A stretch of 5,096 nt of DNA, taken from the NCBI GenBank assembly GCA_937911845.1, contig CALDQF010000148.1, forward strand, positions 1 through 5,096. The letters run 5' to 3'. This document shows, in pieces, positions 1 to 5,096 of this stretch. Positions within the stretch are counted from its first letter, which is position 1, and each line of letters opens with the position of its first letter. Source of the DNA: an uncultured Phycisphaera sp. (GTDB taxonomy: Bacteria; Planctomycetota; Phycisphaerae; Phycisphaerales; SM1A02). The translations under genes were made by a program, and so were the position numbers. Below the pieces are notes generated by a model. It made no database searches and was not told the origin of the DNA. It saw only the letters and a list, made by a program, of their open reading frames with translations.

Positions 1-1089
1 GCCAATGGTGGGACCGGCACGGATCAAAGCGGGCAAAACGCGGAGACCGTGACCTTCCCTTGGCAACGTGGAGGCCGAGGCAACGAGGAATACACCCCAG
101 AGTCACCACTCATTGGGAAAGCACGGATCGTTCCCATCTCCCGACAAAACGCGCTTGCCGTGTTGGCCCCCCGCCCTCAAGAAGAGGCGTTGCGGGATCT
201 CGTCACCTTTTTTGACCGACCCGGCCGTCAGGTTGAACTCTCGGTTGTGATCGCAGAAATCGAACTCAATGACGAGCTGAACCTTGGCTTGCGGATGAGT
301 GCCACCGGCCTTGCGATTGAAAATGGCGACAACGCCCTCGCTCTTGGAGTGAACACCACCAATCCTGCGACCAAGGAGTTTGATGTCCTAGGGTTGTTTG
401 ACTCTGGCACACTCTCAGCTGAATTCAGTGCCGACACTGTGTTGCAAGCGTTAGCGCAAGTGACCAATGTTCGAGTGATGCAGAATCCCGTGGTCTTCAC
501 CGCGGACAACCAAGAGGCGTTCTTCTTTGATGGATCTGAATTCCCCTTTGCCAATCAGGTGATTGCCAACGCTGGCACTGCCGGCGGAACCCAGAGTTTC
601 GAATACCGTTCTGTTGGCTTGGTCCTCAATGCCCGGCCACGTATCACTGCACAAAAAGATGTCGATATGGACATCCGTTTGGAACTTTCAAAGATCGGGC
701 CAGCGATCAACGACGGTGGACCAACCGTTGATCGCCGTCAAACCACCACCAACATTGTGGTGAAGAATGGCCAAACCATCATTCTGTCTGGCTTGCTGAA
801 AGAAGAAGAAACAACTTTGACCCGGAAGGTTCCCCTTCTGGGGGACATTCCAGTGTTCGGGGAACTGTTCACCAGTCGAGACAACACCGTGAATCGCAAA
901 GAGATCATCGCCTTTGTCACCCCACGTGTGGTGGACAACCCCGACGAAAACGATCAGAACTTCCAGCAGGACTATCGAGATCGCTTGGAAGAAATGCGTG
1001 CCCCACTCGCCGAACAGCGTGAAGCCGCCGAAACCAGGGACGACACTGGCCGTGGCGTCGGGGAGCCCACCGGGGTTGGTACCGAGTGA
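1..1089 (+). CDS. Secretin (GspD/PilQ superfamily), C-terminal part, 5'-truncated by window edge
   Basis: Forms the multimeric outer-membrane channel of a type II secretion or type IV pilus-like machine. The frame is open from base 1, so the true start lies to the left; 362 residues are visible. Residues 1-38 are Gly/Thr/Asn-rich, like the variable loop inside the last periplasmic N domain of GspD proteins. Residues 41-89 carry the end of that domain and the typical entry 'FFDRPGRQVELSVVIAEIEL'. The secretin beta-barrel domain covers roughly 125-311, with the hallmark 'VPLLGDIPVFGELF' at 277-290 and the closing 'EIIAFVTPRVV' at 301-311. Residues 312-362 form a charged tail rich in Glu, Asp, Arg and Gln. 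The stop codon overlaps the next gene's GTG start. The family call is firm. Whether it serves T2SS, pili or another export system cannot be told without upstream genes. Confidence 0.93.
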   Translation, partial: ANGGTGTDQSGQNAETVTFPWQRGGRGNEEYTPESPLIGKARIVPISRQNALAVLAPRPQEEALRDLVTFFDRPGRQVELSVVIAEIELNDELNLGLRMSATGLAIENGDNALALGVNTTNPATKEFDVLGLFDSGTLSAEFSADTVLQALAQVTNVRVMQNPVVFTADNQEAFFFDGSEFPFANQVIANAGTAGGTQSFEYRSVGLVLNARPRITAQKDVDMDIRLELSKIGPAINDGGPTVDRRQTTTNIVVKNGQTIILSGLLKEEETTLTRKVPLLGDIPVFGELFTSRDNTVNRKEIIAFVTPRVVDNPDENDQNFQQDYRDRLEEMRAPLAEQREAAETRDDTGRGVGEPTGVGTE

Positions 1090-1154
1090 TCACGACTCGC
1101 CCGCCTCGCAAACTCTGTCTGCTACTAACCACCGGAATCTCGTTGTGGGGATGC
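1086..1154 (+). other. Probable lipoprotein signal peptide ending at Cys23
   Basis: Codons 1-23 encode a basic N-terminus, a hydrophobic core and L-W-G-C. The lipidated Cys would be encoded by TGC at 1152-1154. Trp at -2 departs from the usual small residue there, so lipidation is likely rather than certain. A Ser/Thr-rich linker follows (residues 24-30). Confidence 0.6.
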
Positions 1155-2171
1155 GCCTCATCATCCTCAACCGTCGTCCAAGCCTCCGAACCAACTAAAT
1201 TCGACCTTGAGGCCACGCCAACGACTTCGCAAGCTTTTCGAATTGCTGTGGAACCACGCGGTCAAACCGAATGGACCGGGGATCTTCCTGTGGTCTCACC
1301 CAAAGGTGATCGAATGGCCATGGCCGATCCCGATCGCCCGGGAGACGTGTTGATTCGATCCATCCCCAACAATCGACTGGACGATCCAATGATCCTTGGC
1401 CGGGTTCCCGGACCGATTCGATTTGGCCGGAGCGTTGACGACGTTGGGTTTGCTGTGATGGATGGTGAGCGAGTAGGTCGAGCGTCGTGGGTCGGCGGAA
1501 CCGTGGAATGGTTCGCCGAGCAAAGTTCCAGCGATTTGGACTTGGGCCCAGACGACAGCATTGCATTCATCCAAAAAGGCGGCTTGGTGGTGCGTACCCC
1601 CACCGCCACGTTGCGACTGGAAGATGACACTGCAACTTGGCATGGGCCAAGATGGCAAGGGGCCAACGGCACCCTCTTTTGTTGGCGGGTGCGGGATGGT
1701 GCTCTGGATCTTGTTCGATTTCGGACTGATGTGGGAGATTCTGCCGCTCTGCGCCGAACCGCGCTCCCGCTCCGCATTGCCGAATCTGGTGGTTCGAAGG
1801 CCACCATTGCCACCACGAGCACCTTTCGACAATTTGATGCCACCGCTCCAGGCCCTGCCCGCTGCGTTTTTTGGGATCCGGCGCGTCAGCGGGTTCGCCT
1901 TTGGGAACCGCCCTACCCCATTTTCGATTTCCCACCAGGGGTGCTCGCGTTTGTGACCGATCCCAACGATCCAAGGTTCGGTATGAGCGTGCAGAGCACT
2001 GTCGTGCGCAGGGTTTCTCTGCTGACTCCTTCCAGTGGCGTTCCAATTTCTGGGGGCCTTCGTCTGCCATGTCCGATCCCCAATGGAGAATGGCTCTTGT
2101 TTGCCCCTGGCGATCAACAGATTTCGGTGGAATGTGCGATTCTTCAACCCTTAACCGACAGTGAATCATGA
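1086..2171 (+). CDS. Putative outer-membrane lipoprotein with beta-propeller-like (PD40/TolB-like) repeats
   Basis: I do not recognise a named family. The 361-residue product starts with a basic stretch (R5, R8, K9), a short hydrophobic core (L10-L20) and a lipobox-like 'LWGC' with Cys23, so it is probably a lipoprotein. Ala24 at +2 would favour outer-membrane sorting under the enterobacterial Lol rule. Three segments resemble blades of TolB/WD40-type propellers: 'VSPKGDRMAM' (70-79), 'LGPDDSIAF' (153-161) and 'PIPNGEWLLF' (330-339). The stretches between them alternate short beta-like runs with Gly/Asp turns. The GTG start at 1086 overlaps the secretin stop as GTGA; the encoded signal peptide supports this start. 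The coupling suggests work with the secretin, for example as an assembly or periplasmic partner, but classical pilotins are far smaller. The propeller fold and the partner role are inferences; the CDS itself is well supported. Confidence 0.8.
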   Translation: MITTRPPRKLCLLLTTGISLWGCASSSSTVVQASEPTKFDLEATPTTSQAFRIAVEPRGQTEWTGDLPVVSPKGDRMAMADPDRPGDVLIRSIPNNRLDDPMILGRVPGPIRFGRSVDDVGFAVMDGERVGRASWVGGTVEWFAEQSSSDLDLGPDDSIAFIQKGGLVVRTPTATLRLEDDTATWHGPRWQGANGTLFCWRVRDGALDLVRFRTDVGDSAALRRTALPLRIAESGGSKATIATTSTFRQFDATAPGPARCVFWDPARQRVRLWEPPYPIFDFPPGVLAFVTDPNDPRFGMSVQSTVVRRVSLLTPSSGVPISGGLRLPCPIPNGEWLLFAPGDQQISVECAILQPLTDSES

Positions 2172-2554
2172 ACAATCCAGACCCAGCAGAATTCAAGCCA
2201 GCCCTTCGATTTATGCCAATGCCAAGAGACACCAACGTCTATGGCACCATTTTCGGAGGGGTTATTCTTTCTTGGATTGACCAAGCAGGATTTGTGGAAG
2301 CACGACGGCATGCCAAGTGTCGATGGGTCACCGCCTCGATTGAACGGGTGGATTTTCGCTCGCCTGTCAAAGTGGGCGACCTTGTCCGGTTGCTCACGCG
2401 CCCCCGCCGTATCGGAACATCATCACTTGAAGTTGAAGTCAAAGTCGAAGCGGAACGGTGGGACAGCGGGGAGACTGCAGAAGTCACCACGGCCCGTCTG
2501 ACCATGGTGGCGGTTGATGAACAAGGTCGACCCTTCCCATGGAATGGGACATGA
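2168..2554 (+). CDS. Acyl-CoA thioesterase, hotdog fold (YciA-like)
   Basis: Probably hydrolyses acyl-CoA thioesters to free acid and CoA in the cytoplasm. The 128 residues match a single hotdog domain. The N-terminal signature 'MPRDTNVYGTIFGGVILS' runs from 18 to 35 and is followed by 'WIDQAG'. Asp38 sits where the catalytic acid lies in YciA-type enzymes. 'VTASIERVDFRSPVKVGDLV' at 54-73 is the typical second half of the conserved core. The strand-rich region 'SSLEVEVKVEAE' comes next, and a short tail ends at 'FPWNGT'. The ATG start overlaps the lipoprotein stop (ATGA) and no clear Shine-Dalgarno precedes it, so it probably depends on translational coupling. Its stop likewise overlaps purN. 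The family is clear; the chain length of the substrate cannot be read from the sequence. Confidence 0.9.
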   Translation: MNNPDPAEFKPALRFMPMPRDTNVYGTIFGGVILSWIDQAGFVEARRHAKCRWVTASIERVDFRSPVKVGDLVRLLTRPRRIGTSSLEVEVKVEAERWDSGETAEVTTARLTMVAVDEQGRPFPWNGT

Positions 2555-3138
2555 ATCGCCTCTCGATTGTGGTATTTGCTTCGGGACGCGGACGTACCTT
2601 GCGGAACCTCCTGCAACGCATCGAGGACGAATCACTCCCCCTTGAAGTCAAAGCACTGGTGGTGCATCGACCCTGCAACGCCGAACTAATCGCAGAATCG
2701 CATGACCTATCTGTGCACCACATCGATGCTGATGATTATGAATCGTGCCATCACCTTCTGAAAGAACTCGCCCCAGATCTCGTGGTCCTGGCGGGATGGA
2801 TACGACCGTTCCCCACACCCGCGCCGGTTCCCGCCGTCAACATCCATCCCTCTCTTCTTCCCGAGTACGGCGGGCACGGCATGTATGGGAAACGCGTGCA
2901 CGAGGCGGTCATTGCCGCCGCAGAGAAGATCAGCGGCTGCACGATCCATGTCGTGACTGAAAATTACGACGAAGGCCCCATTCTGGCCCAAATAAAGGTC
3001 CCTGTAGACCGAGGAGACACCGCTGAGATCTTGGCTGGCCGAGTATTCGAAGCCGAGTGCAAACTGCTGCCCAACACCTTGGTTGCCTTGGCCAACGGTG
3101 AAATCAGCATCACCGATGCCCTTCGAAAGATACGATAG
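2551..3138 (+). CDS. purN: Phosphoribosylglycinamide formyltransferase (GAR transformylase)
   Basis: Transfers the formyl group of 10-formyltetrahydrofolate to GAR, the third step of purine synthesis, in the cytoplasm. The 195-residue product has the family length. The catalytic triad is intact: Asn97 and His99 in 'VNIHPSLLP' (96-104) and Asp140 in 'YDEGPILAQ' (139-147), equivalent to E. coli Asn106, His108 and Asp144. 'LAPDLVVLAGWIRPF' (73-87) is the folate-side loop. 'YGGHGMYGKRVHEAV' (106-120) marks the subtype I associate with Bacteroidota and planctomycetes. The N-terminal phosphate loop reads 'ASGRGRTLRNLL' (10-21), whereas E. coli has GNGSN. I chose the ATG at 2551, which overlaps the thioesterase stop and places the first beta strand at the N-terminus. 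An in-frame ATG at 2539 would add only four residues. Confidence 0.93.
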   Translation: MNRLSIVVFASGRGRTLRNLLQRIEDESLPLEVKALVVHRPCNAELIAESHDLSVHHIDADDYESCHHLLKELAPDLVVLAGWIRPFPTPAPVPAVNIHPSLLPEYGGHGMYGKRVHEAVIAAAEKISGCTIHVVTENYDEGPILAQIKVPVDRGDTAEILAGRVFEAECKLLPNTLVALANGEISITDALRKIR

Positions 3139-3142
3139 AAGC

Positions 3143-3961
3143 ATGGCGAAACCCGCAGGTATGAAAAGTCGATTCGTACGTGGGATTGCCGCGCTGCTTC
3201 CTACCCTTCTCACCATTTGGGTCGTCTCCACGGTTTGGCGATTTACCTTCGACACCATTGCGGCTCCGATCAACGCTTCGATCCGTGAAGCAGTGATCTG
3301 GACAGCTGATGTTCTCCCGCCTCTGCGAGATGCCTTTCAGCCCTCAGAAGAACAGATGGAACTGGCCAAGACCCGGGCGGCCACGCGAGGTGATGAGCCT
3401 CCGACCGCAACCGAACTGTTGACCGAGAACATTGACGATTGGTGGTCCAGCCAGTTTGGCTTGGATCTCATCGGATTGCTGGTGGCCCTTTTGGGCATTG
3501 CCTTGCTGGGGACCTTCCTCCAAGGCATGCTTGGGCGATGGGTGTGGCGTCGATTTGAAGTCTTTTTGGCTCGGCTGCCAATTGTTCGAGCGATTTATCC
3601 TTCCGCCAAACAACTGGTCGACTTTGTGCTGGGTGGTGGCGAAAGGGCCATGCAGTTTGAACGCCCCGTGGTCATCGAGTACCCACGTCCAGGTATTTGG
3701 AGTCTGGGATTTGCCACAGGTTCATCACTCCAGACGGTCCGCAACCTCACGCAAACCGAAATGGTGACCGTCTTCATTCCCAACAGCCCAACTCCGTTCA
3801 CAGGATTCACGGTTAATCTGCCCAAGGCAGAAGTCCATGAAGCCAACATGACCGTGGATGAAGCCATCCGATTTACGATTTCCGGTGGTGTGATTGTTCC
3901 CGAAACCGAAAGTTCTGCCCCGCTTGGAGCCGAAAGTGCAGAAAGCAAACCTGCCTCGTAG
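3143..3961 (+). CDS. DUF502 family membrane protein
   Basis: A 272-residue inner-membrane protein of a widespread family without a settled biochemical role. TM1 covers about 14-36 ('GIAALLPTLLTIWVV') and TM2 about 107-127 ('LDLIGLLVALLGIALLG'). The conserved core after TM2 includes 'LPIVRAIYPSAKQ' (145-157), then 'EYPRPGIWSLGFATG', 'TVFIPNSPTPFTGF' and 'DEAIRFTISGGVIVP'. All are characteristic of DUF502. The loop between the two TMs is about 70 residues and charged, longer than I expect for the family. The C-terminus ends in a short Ser/Glu/Ala-rich tail. The start at 3143 lies four bases after the purN stop. An ATG at 3161 is an in-frame alternative, and an upstream ATG at 3083 inside purN is less likely. 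Spacing suggests cotranscription with purN, which need not mean related function. Confidence 0.88.
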   Translation: MAKPAGMKSRFVRGIAALLPTLLTIWVVSTVWRFTFDTIAAPINASIREAVIWTADVLPPLRDAFQPSEEQMELAKTRAATRGDEPPTATELLTENIDDWWSSQFGLDLIGLLVALLGIALLGTFLQGMLGRWVWRRFEVFLARLPIVRAIYPSAKQLVDFVLGGGERAMQFERPVVIEYPRPGIWSLGFATGSSLQTVRNLTQTEMVTVFIPNSPTPFTGFTVNLPKAEVHEANMTVDEAIRFTISGGVIVPETESSAPLGAESAESKPAS

Positions 3962-3965
3962 CACC

Positions 3966-3975
3966 AAAGGAGAGG
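3966..3975 (+). promoter_or_regulatory. Shine-Dalgarno-like purine run far upstream of the ptsN-like start
   Basis: AAAGGAGAGG contains the strong AAGGAG core, but it ends 25 bases before the ATG at 4001, well beyond the usual 5-10 base spacing. No in-frame ATG, GTG or TTG lies between them. Either the site is not used directly, or the intervening bases fold. Confidence 0.35.
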
Positions 3976-4000
3976 CGTCACCACTGGCACGCCATCAACC

Positions 4001-4474
4001 ATGCAATTGACGAAACTTGTTGAAGACGGAGCCGTAGTGGCCTCACTCAATGCCTCAGAACGAGGCCCGGTGATCCGCGAACTCCTTGAAGGCTTGGCCG
4101 CTTCTGGTCGCATCGACGACAGTGCGGTTGACCCTTTGCACAATGCCGTCATGAAGCGTGAACGAAAAGGATCCACCGGATTTGGCCACGGGGTTGCCGT
4201 ACCCCACGCCAAAACCCCCATGGTTGACAACATCAGAATCGCAGTGGGCCTGAGTGCGGATGGTGTCGAGTTCAATGCTCTTGATCGCCAACCAGTCTTT
4301 GCCTTCTTTCTCTTGTTGAGTCCCGAAGGTGAAGCAGAGCTTCACCTTGATGCCATGGAAACGGTCTTCGGACGACTCAGCGACGACGGGTTCCGTCGGT
4401 TTCTACGACAAGCCGACAGCGTGGAAGACGTCATGACGCTGATCAGCGAAAGCGATGCAGCGAGTTCAGGCTAA
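4001..4474 (+). CDS. ptsN: PTS EIIA-type protein (fructose/nitrogen EIIA family, PtsN-like)
   Basis: A 157-residue single-domain PTS EIIA of the mannitol/fructose/Ntr type, cytoplasmic, which accepts a phosphate from HPr. The phosphorylation motif is 'GFGHGVAVPHAK' (60-71) with acceptor His69 (CAC at 4205-4207) and a second conserved His63. An N-terminal helix region (21-56, 'VIRELLEGLAASGRIDD') and the C-terminal run 'ELHLDAMETVFGRLSDDGF' fit the fold. There is no attached IIB or IIC domain, and no permease lies nearby, so a regulatory role is likelier than sugar transport. The start ATG at 4001 is the only good in-frame start. The gene sits 39 bases after the DUF502 gene and 5 bases before HPr. 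The domain call is firm; the ptsN symbol is by similarity to stand-alone EIIA-Ntr. Confidence 0.88.
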   Translation: MQLTKLVEDGAVVASLNASERGPVIRELLEGLAASGRIDDSAVDPLHNAVMKRERKGSTGFGHGVAVPHAKTPMVDNIRIAVGLSADGVEFNALDRQPVFAFFLLLSPEGEAELHLDAMETVFGRLSDDGFRRFLRQADSVEDVMTLISESDAASSG

Positions 4475-4479
4475 GAAAT

Positions 4480-4755
4480 ATGCCCACCCGGGTTGAAGCA
4501 ACTGTCGACAATCCTCTCGGGCTGCACGCGCGGCCCGCGATGCTGCTTGCGCAAAAAGCCGGGGAATATTCTTCCGAAATCACCATTGGCCGAAAAGACC
4601 GAGAAGACACGGTTGACGCCAAATCCATCATGCATCTGCTCATGCTGGCCGCGACTCAAGGGACCACCCTAGAAATCACCGCGGAGGGGTCAGATGAGGC
4701 CGAGGCGGCCCGGGCATTGGCTGAACTTGTCCGAACCCGCTTTGAAGAGGACTAA
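4480..4755 (+). CDS. ptsH: HPr phosphocarrier protein
   Basis: A small cytoplasmic phosphocarrier that passes phosphate from enzyme I to EIIA proteins. The 91-residue length is typical. The active-site motif 'NPLGLHARPA' (11-20) has His16 (CAC at 4525-4527), followed by Arg18 and Pro19. The second signature 'VDAKSIMHLLMLAA' (45-58) keeps Ser49 (TCC at 4624-4626), which corresponds to Ser46 of Gram-positive HPr, the HPr kinase target, with the flanking Ile-Met. The C-terminal helix ends in an acidic run. The gene starts five bases after the EIIA stop, with AGG at 4468-4470 as a weak ribosome site inside the preceding gene's end. It very probably forms an operon with the EIIA gene. No enzyme I gene is visible in the window. 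Confidence 0.95.
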   Translation: MPTRVEATVDNPLGLHARPAMLLAQKAGEYSSEITIGRKDREDTVDAKSIMHLLMLAATQGTTLEITAEGSDEAEAARALAELVRTRFEED

Positions 4756-4836
4756 GTGTCCAGATTTCACCAGCTACCACCCAAGCGAACCGGCCGGCCT
4801 TCGGCTGAACCCACCCGCTGCGGATAGAATTCTGAC
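4756..4836 (+). other. Intergenic gap between HPr and the following gene
   Basis: This is the longest gene-free stretch in the window. Beyond the small hairpin listed separately, I see no clear promoter. TAGAAT at 4825-4830 resembles a -10 box but lies six bases before the ATG and lacks a -35 partner. GGA at 4822-4824 could serve as a weak ribosome site. Confidence 0.5.
4791..4807 (+). terminator. Weak hairpin, possible transcription attenuator or terminator after HPr
   Basis: CGGCCG (4791-4796) pairs with CGGCTG (4802-4807) with one G-T wobble, over a 5-base loop. No T-run follows, so it is not a canonical Rho-independent terminator. It may only mark the operon boundary. Confidence 0.25.
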
Positions 4837-5096
4837 ATGAATATGGAAGCCCCCGATTCCAACACTGAACTTGCCGCTGAGTCCCTTGAGCACCGACTGT
4901 TCATTGCATTAGCCGGTGGCACTCTCTTGCTGGTCTCGTGGCTTGCCGGAGTCTTCGGGCTTCACCCACAAGTCGTCCAAATTCCAGCCTTCCTCGGTGC
5001 ATTGGTGCTCGCCGCGCCACTCCTGCAAGGCGCGATAAACGAACTGCGGTCCGGCCAAGCTTCCAGCGAATCATTGGCTTCATTGGCGGTGCTGGC
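4837..5096 (+). CDS. N-terminus of a polytopic membrane protein, probably a heavy-metal (P1B) ATPase; cut by window edge
   Basis: The frame stays open from the ATG at 4837 to the last base, giving 86 complete codons. A short hydrophilic N-terminus of about 20 residues is followed by TM1 (about 21-42, 'LFIALAGGTLLLVSWLAG') and TM2 (about 49-67, 'IPAFLGALVLAAPLLQGA'). Next comes 'NELRSGQASSESLASLAVL' (68-86). This spacing and the 'S-x-x-S-L-A-x-L-A-V-L' ending resemble the region of ZntA/CadA-type ATPases between their early helices and the third helix. No CxxC metal-binding domain precedes TM1. The diagnostic DKTG, CPC and HP motifs would lie downstream, outside the window. An ATG at 4843 is an alternative start. 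The CDS is likely; the ATPase call is a moderate inference. Confidence 0.6.
   Translation, partial: MNMEAPDSNTELAAESLEHRLFIALAGGTLLLVSWLAGVFGLHPQVVQIPAFLGALVLAAPLLQGAINELRSGQASSESLASLAVL

Noticed and set aside
1296..2235. Long antisense reading frames on the - strand (1296-2147 and 1567-2235)
   Set aside because: They mirror the lipoprotein gene, carry no recognisable domain, and their composition looks like reverse-complemented coding sequence. The + strand frame has a signal peptide and coupled ends.
2426..2457. Run of near-repeated hexamers such as GAAGTT, GAAGTC, AAAGTC
   Set aside because: It encodes the alternating 'EVEVKVEAE' beta strand of the hotdog domain and is explained by protein structure.
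2539..2550. Upstream ATG adding four residues to PurN
   Set aside because: The ATG at 2551 forms the ATGA overlap seen elsewhere in this operon and gives the expected N-terminal strand.
3083..3142. Upstream ATG extending the DUF502 protein by 20 residues
   Set aside because: It would overlap purN by 56 bases and add a segment without family similarity; the ATG at 3143 fits the short basic N-terminus before TM1.
3595..4275. 226-codon antisense frame on the - strand
   Set aside because: It spans the well-recognised DUF502 and EIIA genes on the + strand and shows no family motif.
4825..4830. TAGAAT as a -10 promoter element
   Set aside because: It is six bases from the ATG with no -35 match at the right spacing. 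It could only work for a leaderless mRNA, which nothing else supports.
1..5096. CRISPR, phage, insertion sequence, tRNA or rRNA signals
   Set aside because: Nothing repeated with regular spacing, no transposase or integrase motifs, and no recognisable structured RNA gene were seen on either strand.

Overview
The window reads as chromosomal DNA from a Gram-negative bacterium. It is most likely a planctomycete (Planctomycetota, perhaps Pirellulales), judged from the moderately GC-rich coding, an outer-membrane secretin, a PurN of the 'GGHGMYG' type, a DUF502 membrane protein and a PTS phosphocarrier pair with no sugar permease. That placement is an inference from protein style, not from a marker gene. 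All eight genes lie on the + strand and fill almost the whole window. No gene-free stretch exceeds 81 bases. I see no tRNA, rRNA, CRISPR, insertion sequence or phage gene.

Left block (1-2554): the 3' part of a type II/IV-type secretin gene (open at the left edge) overlaps by GTGA with a gene for a probable outer-membrane lipoprotein that looks like a beta-propeller. That gene overlaps by ATGA with a hotdog acyl-CoA thioesterase of the YciA type, which in turn overlaps by ATGA with purN. The three 4-base overlaps suggest one translationally coupled transcript, although the products belong to unrelated processes: secretion, thioester hydrolysis and purine synthesis.

Middle (2551-3961): purN encodes the GAR formyltransferase of purine biosynthesis. 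Four bases after it starts a two-TM DUF502 protein with an unusually long loop between its membrane segments.

Right block (4001-5096): a PTS EIIA-type protein (ptsN-like, phospho-His69) and HPr (phospho-His16, with a Ser49 equivalent to the Gram-positive regulatory Ser46) are 5 bases apart and form a phosphorelay pair, probably regulatory. After an 81-base gap with a small hairpin, a new gene begins and runs off the right edge. Its start resembles the membrane N-terminus of a heavy-metal (P1B) ATPase.

Overall this is a compact housekeeping/regulatory operon region. I did not find convincing evidence of a wholly new system. The best leads are the uncharacterised lipoprotein coupled to the secretin, and the permease-less PTS pair next to a putative metal ATPase.
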